A stretch of DNA of 24,961 nt, from contig JBBQSN010000031.1 of the NCBI GenBank assembly GCA_038213835.1, positions 1-24,961 of the forward strand. The letters run 5' to 3'. Origin of the DNA: JBBQSN01 sp038213835 (GTDB taxonomy: Bacteria > Actinomycetota > Actinomycetes > Actinomycetales > CAWJMD01). The notes beneath the pieces are model-generated. The model saw only the letters and a list, made by a program, of their open reading frames with translations. It ran no database searches and was not told where the DNA came from. Below, piece by piece: positions 1 to 5,866 of this stretch. The translations under genes were made by a program, and so were the position numbers. Every line of letters begins with the position of its first letter. Position 1 is the stretch's first letter.

Positions 1-65
1 TACCCGGTGGCGGCGGTGATGGCGAGCACCACGATCACGCCGAGCAGGAGCGACAGCACCCACAT
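1..65 (-). CDS. N-terminus of a membrane protein (partial), possibly CNNM/hemolysin-type transporter
   Basis: Only the first 21 complete codons are inside the window; the gene continues past the left edge. The ATG is at 65-63 and the visible residues, MWVLSLLLGVIVVLAITAAT and onward, form one uninterrupted hydrophobic helix, so the protein is membrane-inserted or exported. An AGGGGGG Shine-Dalgarno lies 8 nt upstream of the ATG. The pattern of hydrophobic residues followed by ITAATG resembles, from memory, the first helix of actinobacterial CBS/CNNM-domain 'hemolysin family' proteins (CorC-like cation transporters). That assignment rests on about 20 residues and is tentative. The Shine-Dalgarno is inside an 8-bp G:C-rich inverted repeat, described separately, so initiation may be regulated by RNA structure. 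Confidence 0.5.
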   Translation of the reverse strand, partial: MWVLSLLLGVIVVLAITAATG

Positions 66-107
66 CAGGAGATCCCCCCTGTCGAACGTCGTCGGTCAGC
101 AGGGGGG
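66..107 (-). promoter_or_regulatory. 5'-leader hairpin covering the Shine-Dalgarno of the left-edge gene
   Basis: CCCCCCTG at 74-81 and CAGGGGGG at 100-107 are perfect inverted complements (8 bp) separated by 18 nt. Read leftward as mRNA, the downstream arm contains the AGGGGGG Shine-Dalgarno 8 nt from the ATG at 65, so folding would hide the ribosome site. The stem is almost all G:C. The base pairing is seen in the sequence; translational control is inferred. Confidence 0.5.
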
Positions 108-275
108 CACGGACTGTGTTCGTCCATGGGGGCGGGCTCAGCTCCTCGAACGCGGGTACGGATGTCGTTGCAGGCTCGAGTCTCGCAGCAGCCCCGCCGT
201 GGGCCAACTCGCCCGTGCGGACCGGCCGCCCCCGCAGGAAGGTGCGCCGGTCAGCGCCCCGGCGTTCCGGGAGGG

Positions 276-482
276 CAGCAAGAAGCCCCTCGAGCTCATA
301 CCTCGAGGGGCTGTGCACGTGTCTACGCGAGCCTGCGCCGCTCGTGGGGGAGGCACGCCGTGAGGCAGGTGCGCCGGATCGGCCGGGAGGGACTGGTGTG
401 CGCCGGGCCGGGAGCGCCTCTCGGCGCGGGGCCGCTCGATGCGGCTTCTGGTGGAGCCCGGGGCTACCGCGGCCCGGCGCAC
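276..482 (-). ncRNA. Candidate small structured RNA between a leftward promoter and terminator
   Basis: No convincing reading frame fills 66-543. Read leftward, a -10-like TATGCT (493-488) predicts a start near 482. This coincides with the base of a perfect 14-bp inverted repeat, 470-483 paired with 397-410. The 59 nt enclosed contain three smaller hairpins: 453-468 (AGCC/GGCT plus GG/CC), 431-445 (GCCGC/GCGGC, 5-nt loop) and 414-427 (GCGCC/GGCGC, 4-nt loop). The result is a four-way, cloverleaf-like fold of 87 nt. An intrinsic terminator follows at 312-284, giving an RNA of about 205 nt. I do not recognise it as 6C RNA, SRP RNA, tmRNA or a known riboswitch. Alternatives are a structured 3'-UTR of the gene ending at 544, or a REP/MITE-like inverted-repeat element. 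Confidence 0.4.
284..312 (-). terminator. Intrinsic terminator, leftward
   Basis: AGCCCCTCGAG (284-294) and CTCGAGGGGCT (302-312) form a perfect 11-bp stem with a 7-nt loop. Read leftward the stem is followed by TCTTGC, a short T-rich stretch that is unusual in this GC-rich DNA. It would end transcripts from the 544-1173 gene or from the candidate small RNA and insulate the left-edge gene. It may also work weakly rightward. Confidence 0.75.
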
Positions 483-487
483 AGTCC

Positions 488-519
488 AGCATAACGAGGC
501 AGGGTGGGTGGGTGTTCCC
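488..519 (-). promoter_or_regulatory. Putative leftward promoter upstream of the candidate small RNA
   Basis: TATGCT is at 493-488 on the minus strand, which fits a housekeeping -10. Overlapping it, GGGAAC (519-514), an 18-nt spacer and GTT (495-493) match the general form of stress ECF promoters such as the SigH/SigR class (GGGAAT-N18-GTT). Either reading places transcription start near 482. The motifs are visible; which sigma factor uses them is inference. Confidence 0.35.
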
Positions 520-543
520 GATCAGCGGGTCCGCCCGGCGTCC

Positions 544-1173
544 TCAGGGCGCCTGCAGGTGCCCCGACCGCCAGTCCCGAGCCGCGGCCTCGAGCTGCTC
601 GGCGGTGCGGACCAGCCGACCCGCGCTGCGAGTGGGGTCGTGCTCGTCCCGCTCGGTGCGGTCGGCCTGGTGGGCGCGTCCGACCGCCACGATCCGGGCG
701 AAGGCGGCCGCGCGCTCCAGCGCGACGGCGAAGTCGCCGGTGTAGACGCCGCGCAGCACGGCGTCGGCCATCTCGCGCACCTGCTCGGGCCCGGGCGGGT
801 CGGCGACACCGGCGACGACCTCGTGGACGGGCGCGCTGCGGCGGCCGTCGTGGAACTCCCGCGAGGCCGCGATCGGGTCGCGGTGCACCCAGTCGCGCAG
901 GGCGTACAGCCGCCAGAGCGCCCCGGGCAACGAGTCGGCGGGGGCGTCGGCCCACAGCTCGGCCAGGAGCTCGAGCCCGTGGTCCTCGGTGAGCGAGAGC
1001 AGCCGCCGGAACGTCTCGGGGTCCTCGCTCTCGCGTGCTCCGAGCACCAGCAGCCGCGCGGTGCTGTGCGCGGCCTCCTGCCGCTCGCGGGCCCCGAGCG
1101 CGTCGGGGCGCGTGTCCATCGCCGCCGGCCCCAGCAGGGTCGGTCGGTGGTAGCGCCGGGGCGAGGACGTCAC
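544..1173 (-). CDS. Conserved hypothetical actinobacterial protein
   Basis: This is a soluble 209-aa protein with no signal peptide or membrane helix. It starts with GTG at 1173 (VTSSPRRYHRPTLLGP...). The central part is acidic and helical, with stretches such as LAELWADAPADSLPGALWRLYALR and, further on, REFHDGRRSAP and VHEVVAGVADPPGPEQVREMAD. From memory this pattern is widespread in actinobacteria as an uncharacterised protein, sometimes misnamed an RNA polymerase subunit. I see no catalytic motif and propose no function. A CAGGAT hexamer (1185-1180) lies 6 nt before the GTG, so a leaderless start is possible; GAGG is also there but too close to act as a normal Shine-Dalgarno. It ends 232 nt before the terminator at 284-312. 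Confidence 0.75.
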   Translation of the reverse strand: MTSSPRRYHRPTLLGPAAMDTRPDALGARERQEAAHSTARLLVLGARESEDPETFRRLLSLTEDHGLELLAELWADAPADSLPGALWRLYALRDWVHRDPIAASREFHDGRRSAPVHEVVAGVADPPGPEQVREMADAVLRGVYTGDFAVALERAAAFARIVAVGRAHQADRTERDEHDPTRSAGRLVRTAEQLEAAARDWRSGHLQAP

Positions 1174-1215
1174 GTCCTCATCCTGGCACCCGACCCGGGG
1201 GAGCGGCAGGACGGA

Positions 1216-1686
1216 TCAGAACCGGACGACGGGCGGCGCGGGTCGCAGGTTCGCCCGGGGGCAGGACGCGAGGTCGAGTCCGCCGAGGGCGAGCGCCTCG
1301 TCACACAGGGTCTCGACGGTCCAGCCGTGCTCGGCGCCGAGCTTGGTGACGGTGACGCGGTAGATGGTGATCTCGTACCGGGACGGGGTGCCGTAGGCGA
1401 CCTCGATCGAGCCGATCAGCTCGGCGCCGGTCACGTTGGAGGCGCCGTTCCAGGTCCGGTCCCAGCGGCTCCACAGGCTCGGCTTGGACTGCCACATCCC
1501 CCCGTTGCGCACGTCGCGCATGGCCAGCTCGACCAGGATCGAGCGGGCGGCATCCTCCGGCACGATCGCCGCCGGACGGATGATCTCGGTGACGGTGCCC
1601 TCGCTGTAGGCCTCGGAAAGCAGCAGGTCGGCGTCATCCAGCACGGTGTCCTCGCTCCACTCGATGTGGTCGTTCGTCCCGGGCAC
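1216..1686 (-). CDS. Hypothetical protein, about 156 aa
   Basis: I do not recognise this protein. The frame is open from 1767, but the GTG at 1686 (VPGTNDHIEWSEDTV...) is the better start: GAGGAG lies 11 nt upstream, and the residues before it look like untranslated leader. The acidic N-terminal half (DDADLLLSEAYSEG) is followed by a mixed alpha/beta region rich in Trp and Tyr (WSRWDRTWNGASN, SRYEITIYRVTVTKL). There is no signal peptide or membrane segment. Two Cys occur in the C-terminal part (TLCDEAL and ASCPRAN). It lies 42 nt upstream of the 544-1173 gene in the same direction, so the two may be cotranscribed, although that gene seems to have its own promoter. It is divergent from DUF3145 across 286 nt in which I see no clear element. 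Confidence 0.6.
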   Translation of the reverse strand: MPGTNDHIEWSEDTVLDDADLLLSEAYSEGTVTEIIRPAAIVPEDAARSILVELAMRDVRNGGMWQSKPSLWSRWDRTWNGASNVTGAELIGSIEVAYGTPSRYEITIYRVTVTKLGAEHGWTVETLCDEALALGGLDLASCPRANLRPAPPVVRF

Positions 1687-1972
1687 GGACCCGGTGGCTC
1701 CTCGTGCATCGGCTGGGCGGAACGCGTGCTTGAGCCCCAGGCCATGTGGTTCACGCACCGTCACCACGTCACGTTCCGTGCCCGGTTCGCCTCCGCCCCG
1801 GAAGACGTCGCGGGGACGACTCGCCCAAACGGTGGTGGCGGACGTGGCGCGTGGGGCACAATGGGCCTCGCGCGACGCGTGTGCTGCTCTCGAGCGGTGG
1901 TGGTGGCCGGCATCCGGCAGTGATCTGCGAGGTCCGTGGGGAAGACGTACCTCGAGTCACCAGGAGGTCGGT

Positions 1973-2476
1973 ATGTCTGTTCCCATCACCCGGGGCGTGC
2001 TGTTCGTGCACTCCGCGCCGCGTGCGCTGTGCCCTCATGTCGAGTGGGCCGCCGGCGGCGTCCTCGGCGTGCGCGTGGCCCTGGACTGGACCCCTCAGCC
2101 CGTGGCGCCCGGCATGTTCCGAGCCGAGCTCTCCTGGCAGGCCCCCGCGGGCACCGCCGCCACCCTCACCTCCGCGCTGCGGGGGTGGGCGCACCTGCGC
2201 TACGAGGTGACCGAGGAGCCGAGCCGTGGCGTCGACGGCGGCCGCTGGATGCACACCCCGGAGCTCGGCATCTTCCACGCCGTCACCGACGTCCACGGCA
2301 ACGTGCTGGTGCCCGAGGACCGGATCCGGGCGGCGGTCGAGGCCGGCGCCGGCGACCCGACGATCCTGAGGCACGAGCTCGACCTCGCGCTCGGCGCCTC
2401 CTGGGACGACGAGCTCGAGCCGTTCCGCTACGCCGGCGAGGGCGCCCCGGTGCGCTGGCTGCACCGCGTGGGCTGA
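1973..2476 (+). CDS. DUF3145 domain-containing protein
   Basis: This 167-aa soluble protein matches the actinobacteria-specific DUF3145 family in length and sequence. Recognisable stretches are GVLFVHSAPRALCPHVEWA at the N-terminus, a central VALDWTPQPVAPGMFRAELS, and the C-terminal LGASWDDELEPFRYA and APVRWLHRVG. The start is ATG 1973 with an excellent AGGAGG at 1962-1967, 5 nt away; the same frame is open further upstream, but that part lacks coding character. The family's function is not known to me. The gene is monocistronic, transcribed alone from the 1687-1972 intergenic region. It converges on the leftward gene ending at 2505, with only 28 nt between, most of it a tandem duplication of its own last bases. 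Confidence 0.9.
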   Translation: MSVPITRGVLFVHSAPRALCPHVEWAAGGVLGVRVALDWTPQPVAPGMFRAELSWQAPAGTAATLTSALRGWAHLRYEVTEEPSRGVDGGRWMHTPELGIFHAVTDVHGNVLVPEDRIRAAVEAGAGDPTILRHELDLALGASWDDELEPFRYAGEGAPVRWLHRVG

Positions 2477-2500
2477 GCGTCGTCCGGCTGAGCGTCGTCC
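2471..2500. repeat. 15-bp tandem duplication over the DUF3145 stop codon
   Basis: GGCTGAGCGTCGTCC occurs at 2471-2485 and again directly at 2486-2500. The first copy contains the TGA stop of DUF3145 and the second repeats it downstream. It is a local duplication in a convergent gap, probably neutral. Confidence 0.8.
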
Positions 2501-2504
2501 GGCC

Positions 2505-3134
2505 TCAGCTCGCCGAGGGGTGCAGCAGCGGCGCGAAGCCGTTCGCCAGCGCCAGCACCGAGGTCGGCGGCGTCAGGACGACCGTGCTGCCCCTGGGTCG
2601 GGGCGACGGGTCGTGCCAGCCGCCGAAGGAGAAGGCCAACGAGCGCTCGCCCCGCAGCAGCCGGGGCGTGCGGTCCTGGACCACCACGGTGCCGTCGGGC
2701 AGGTCGTGCGCCGGTGCGGTCCAGGTGATCCGGTCGTTCGCCCGCTCCGGCCCGCGGCCGCGCCGCAACCGCTCGGCCGCCAGCAACGCGTCCAGCTCGG
2801 TCGAACGCGGCGGACGGTCCCGGCGCAGCCCGCGCAGGACGCCGTCCCGGTAGGCCAGGTACTCCTCGCGCCGGCACAGGCCGCAGGGCCGGTGCCCGGC
2901 GGCCAGGGCCACGGCGTCGTCGAGGAGGAACAACGGGGTCCACCGGTGCGGGGCGGCCAGCGGTTGGCGCCACCCGCGGTGCTCCAGCACGCACGAGATC
3001 CAGGCACGACCCTGGTGGTGCCGGACGACGCGCTCGGCGTCGTCGACCACGCAGCCCCGGTTGCCGGTCAGCAGGCCACGCTGCGGCACCGCGTGCAGGT
3101 CCCCGGCGGGATCGACCCTGTTGCGCCGGGGCAC
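2505..3134 (-). CDS. Conserved hypothetical protein with an Ada-like Cys-X2-Cys motif
   Basis: A 209-aa soluble protein starting with GTG at 3134, 19 nt after the fabF stop, so it is probably the last gene of the fab transcript; I see no good Shine-Dalgarno. The N-terminus MPRRNRVDPAGDLHAV is followed by GNRGC (C28), WISC (C48) and AAGHRPCGLCRRE (C84, C87). The last stretch closely resembles the GYRPCKRC half of the zinc site in the Ada metal-binding domain, and C28/C48 could supply the other ligands. The C-terminal half includes DRITWTAPAHDLPDGTVVV and SLAFSFGGWHDPSP. From memory it is a common actinobacterial protein without an assigned function. The zinc-binding idea comes from motif resemblance only. 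A role in fatty acid synthesis is not implied by its position. Confidence 0.7.
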   Translation of the reverse strand: MPRRNRVDPAGDLHAVPQRGLLTGNRGCVVDDAERVVRHHQGRAWISCVLEHRGWRQPLAAPHRWTPLFLLDDAVALAAGHRPCGLCRREEYLAYRDGVLRGLRRDRPPRSTELDALLAAERLRRGRGPERANDRITWTAPAHDLPDGTVVVQDRTPRLLRGERSLAFSFGGWHDPSPRPRGSTVVLTPPTSVLALANGFAPLLHPSAS

Positions 3135-3153
3135 GGCGGCCCGACCGACCGGG

Positions 3154-4401
3154 TCAGACGCTGCGGAACGCCACGGCCACGTTGTGGCCGCCGAACCCGA
3201 ACGAGTTGTTCAGCGCGACACCCGGCCCGATCTGGCGCGGGCCGCCGGAGACCACGTCCAGCGTGATCGCGGGGTCGAGGTCGGTGAGGTTCGTCGTGGC
3301 CGGGGCCGTGCCGTGGTGCAGCGCGAGGATGCAGAAGATGCCCTCGACGGCGCCGGCGGCGCCGAGCAGGTGCCCGGTCATCGACTTGGTGGCCGAGACC
3401 GCGACGTCACCGGTGCGCTCGCCGAGCACCGCCGAGATGGCGGCCGACTCGGCGATGTCGCCCGCAGGGGTCGACGTCGCGTGCGCGTTGATGTGCACGA
3501 CCTCCGACAGGTCGATGTCGCCCGCCGACAGGGCCGCGTTCATCGCCCGGGTGGCGCCGAGACCGGCGGGATCGGGCGCCGCGATGTGGTGGGCGTCGGA
3601 GGTGAGCCCGGCCGAGACCAGCTCGGCGTAGACGGTGGCGCCGCGGGCGCTCGCGTGGGCGTAGGACTCCAGGACGACCATCCCGGCGCCCTCGCCGAGG
3701 ACGAAGCCGTCGCGGCTGGTGTCATAGGGGCGTGAGGCGGTCTCGGGCGAATCGTTGCGCGTGGAGAGCGCGCGCATCGAGGCGAAGCCGGCGATGGGCA
3801 GCGGGTGGATGGCGGCCTCGGTGCCGCCGGCGATGACGACGTCGGCGCGGCCGGTGCGGATCATGTCGAGCGCGTAGGCCATCGCCTCGGCGCCGGAGGC
3901 GCAGGCCGAGACGGGGGAGTGTGCGCCGGCCCGGGCGCCGAACTCGATCGCGATCGCCCCGGCGGCGCCGTTCGGCATCAGCATCGGGACGGTCATGGGC
4001 AGCACCCGGCGCGGGCCCGACTCCTTGAGCACGTCGTAGGCGTCGAGCAGGGTCCAGACCCCGCCGATGCCGGTGGCCACGACGGCGCCGAGGCGTTCGG
4101 GGTCGACCTCCGGCGACCCGGCGTGCGCCCAGGCCTCGCGCGCGGCCACCATCGCGTACTGGCCGGACGGGTCGAGCTTCTTCGCCTCGTGCCGGGGGAG
4201 CACCTCGGAGGCCGGGACCGCCAGCCGGCACGCGAAGTGCACCGACAGGTCGTAGCGCTCGAGCCACTCCGCCGGCAGCGCGCGAGCCCCCGACTCGCCG
4301 GCCAGGGCGGCCTTCCACGTGCTGTCGACGTCCCCGCCGAGGGGCGTGGTGGCGCCGAGTCCGGTGACGACGACGCGGCGGTCGTCAGGGGTGCTGCTCA
4401 T
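3154..4401 (-). CDS. fabF: Beta-ketoacyl-ACP synthase II (KAS II)
   Basis: It catalyses the elongating Claisen condensation of malonyl-ACP with acyl-ACP in type II fatty acid synthesis, in the cytosol. The 415-aa length is normal. The thiolase-fold Cys-His-His triad is intact: C167 in VSACASG, H307 in NAHATSTPAGD and H344 in KSMTGHLLGAAGAVE, with K339 beside it. The C-terminal GFGGHNV loop is typical of the family. The start is ATG 4401 with GGGAG about 10 nt upstream; the N-terminus RRVVVTGLGATTPLGG is standard. It follows acpP by 110 nt that contain a strong hairpin, and is followed by the 2505-3134 gene. By order it completes the fabD-fabH-acpP-fabF cluster known from Streptomyces and relatives. 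Confidence 0.97.
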   Translation of the reverse strand: MSSTPDDRRVVVTGLGATTPLGGDVDSTWKAALAGESGARALPAEWLERYDLSVHFACRLAVPASEVLPRHEAKKLDPSGQYAMVAAREAWAHAGSPEVDPERLGAVVATGIGGVWTLLDAYDVLKESGPRRVLPMTVPMLMPNGAAGAIAIEFGARAGAHSPVSACASGAEAMAYALDMIRTGRADVVIAGGTEAAIHPLPIAGFASMRALSTRNDSPETASRPYDTSRDGFVLGEGAGMVVLESYAHASARGATVYAELVSAGLTSDAHHIAAPDPAGLGATRAMNAALSAGDIDLSEVVHINAHATSTPAGDIAESAAISAVLGERTGDVAVSATKSMTGHLLGAAGAVEGIFCILALHHGTAPATTNLTDLDPAITLDVVSGGPRQIGPGVALNNSFGFGGHNVAVAFRSV

Positions 4402-4464
4402 CGAAGTCGTTCTCCCGCTTCGGGTCCGGTGGACCTGTGGGTGGTTGTCTCGAGGTGCCGCCGA

Positions 4465-4487
4465 CGGCGGGCCGGTACGGCCCGCCG
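4465..4487 (-). promoter_or_regulatory. Strong hairpin between acpP and fabF
   Basis: CGGCGGGCC (4465-4473) and GGCCCGCCG (4479-4487) are perfect complements around a 5-nt GGTAC; one more G:C pair can form inside. No T-run follows in the leftward direction, so it is not a classical terminator. It may stabilise or process the acpP mRNA, or partly attenuate fabF. The stem is observed; the role is inferred. Confidence 0.5.
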
Positions 4488-4511
4488 CCGGTCAGCGACG
4501 TGCTGGGGCGA

Positions 4512-4760
4512 TCAGCCCTGGGCCTGCTGCACGTACGCGACGACGTCGCGGACGGTGCTGAGGTTCTTGATGTCCTCGTCCGGGATCTTGACGCCGAACT
4601 TGTCCTCGGCCTGCACCACGATCGACGTCATCGACAGCGAGTCGATGTCGAGGTCCTCGGTGAACGACTTGTCCATCTCGACGGACTCGACCGGGAGGCC
4701 GGTCTCCTCGTTCACCAGCTCAGCGATACCAGCGAGGATCTCCTGCTCGCTCTGCGCCAT
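4512..4760 (-). CDS. acpP: Acyl carrier protein
   Basis: This 82-aa acidic protein carries growing acyl chains on a 4'-phosphopantetheine arm attached to S41 in the DIDSLSMTSIVV motif. It serves FabD, FabH and FabF, encoded on either side. Length, net negative charge and the four-helix pattern (AELVNEETGL, DSLSMTSIVVQAEDKFGV, IPDEDIKNL, TVRDVVAYVQQ) are typical. The ATG at 4760 has AAGGAG 8 nt upstream, one of the best ribosome sites in the window, as expected for an abundant protein. It lies 104 nt downstream of fabH and 110 nt upstream of fabF; these gaps are wider than elsewhere in the cluster and suggest separate tuning of acpP. Confidence 0.97.
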   Translation of the reverse strand: MAQSEQEILAGIAELVNEETGLPVESVEMDKSFTEDLDIDSLSMTSIVVQAEDKFGVKIPDEDIKNLSTVRDVVAYVQQAQG

Positions 4761-4822
4761 GTTCGGACTCCTTCTGGGTGGGGTGCTCGGACGTACGGGG
4801 TGACACTACGACCCGCCACAGG

Positions 4823-4866
4823 GTGGGCGGGGGTCTCGGGAGGGGTGGAGCGTGGGCGGGGGTCTC
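4823..4866. repeat. Two 15-bp direct repeats at the end of fabH
   Basis: GTGGGCGGGGGTCTC is present at 4823-4837 and 4852-4866; the second copy overlaps the fabH stop codon (4867-4865). It looks like a duplicated gene end in the fabH-acpP gap. No function is apparent. Confidence 0.7.
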
Positions 4867-5866
4867 AGGGGAGCCGGACGACCTGGGCCGCGTAGGCCAG
4901 GCCGGCGCCGTAGCCGATCAGCAGGGCGAGGCCGCCGGAGGGTGCCTGGCCCTCGGCGAGCATCCGGTGCAGGGCCAGCGGCACCGAGGCCGCCGAGGTG
5001 TTGCCGGTGTCGACGATGTCGCGCGCCACCGCGACGTGGTCGGGCAGCTTGATCTGCTTGGCCATGGCGTCGATGATGCGGACGTTGGCCTGGTGCGGAA
5101 TGAAGGCGTCGAGGTCGTCGGGGGTGATGCCCGCGGCCTCGATCGCCTTGCGGGCCACCGGCGCCATCTGCCAGACCGCCCAGCGGAACACGCTCTGCCC
5201 GGCCAACCGCAGCGTGGGCCACTCCAGGGTGGGGTCGTCGCGCAGCTGGTCCCACGGCTGGTTCTGGGTGATGAAGTCCCCCCCGCCACCGTCGCTGCCC
5301 CACACCGTGGGGCCGATGCCCGGCTCGTCCGACGCGCTGACGACGGCGGCGCCGGCGCCGTCGCCGAAGATGAACGCGCTGCCGCGGTCGCGCGGGTCGG
5401 TGATGTCGGAGAGCTTCTCCACCCCGATGACCAGGACGTGGCGGGCGGTGCCGGCGCGGACCATGTCGTTGGCCAGCGAGATGCCGTAGCAGAACCCGGC
5501 GCACGCCGCAGAGACGTCGAACGCGGCGGCAGGAGTGGCGCCGAGCCGGTGCGCGACCAGCGGTGCGGCAGCCGGGGTCTGGAGCAGGTGCGTGACGGAG
5601 GCGAGGATCACGACGTCGATGTCGGCCGCGGTGAGCCCGGCAGCGACCAGCGCCTCGCGGGAGGCCGCCTCGCCCATGTCGACGACGGTCTCGTCCTTGG
5701 CGGCGAACCGCCGCGTGACGATGCCGGAGCGTTCGCGGATCCACTCGTCCGAGGAGTCGATGTACCGGCAGATCTCGTCGTTGGTGACGACGCGCTCGGG
5801 GCGGTAGGCGCCGATGCCGGTGATGCAGGCGTTGCCGGCCGTGGCCTGCGCGGTGATGGCGACCAT
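4865..5866 (-). CDS. fabH: Beta-ketoacyl-ACP synthase III (KAS III)
   Basis: It starts fatty acid synthesis by condensing an acyl-CoA primer with malonyl-ACP. In actinobacteria primers are often branched, but primer choice cannot be read here. The protein is 333 aa with the full KAS III triad: C122 in SAACAGFCYG, H258 in IPHQANVRI and N289 in DTGNTSAAS. The W-I-x-x-R substrate motif EWIRERSGI is at residues 41-49. The start is ATG 5866, preceded by AAGGAGG. It overlaps the fabD stop by one base (TGATG), so the two are translationally coupled. The open frame upstream of 5866 is only the shadow of fabD. It is the second gene of the fab cluster. Confidence 0.97.
   Translation of the reverse strand: MVAITAQATAGNACITGIGAYRPERVVTNDEICRYIDSSDEWIRERSGIVTRRFAAKDETVVDMGEAASREALVAAGLTAADIDVVILASVTHLLQTPAAAPLVAHRLGATPAAAFDVSAACAGFCYGISLANDMVRAGTARHVLVIGVEKLSDITDPRDRGSAFIFGDGAGAAVVSASDEPGIGPTVWGSDGGGGDFITQNQPWDQLRDDPTLEWPTLRLAGQSVFRWAVWQMAPVARKAIEAAGITPDDLDAFIPHQANVRIIDAMAKQIKLPDHVAVARDIVDTGNTSAASVPLALHRMLAEGQAPSGGLALLIGYGAGLAYAAQVVRLP

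Noticed and set aside
138..482. Leftward 114-codon frame starting near the predicted small-RNA start.
   Set aside because: Composition lacks codon-position bias and it runs straight through the 11-bp terminator, so it is unlikely to be translated.
397..483. Considered as an insertion-sequence remnant with terminal inverted repeats.
   Set aside because: Too short, no transposase fragment and no target-site duplication seen; kept only as an alternative to the RNA reading.
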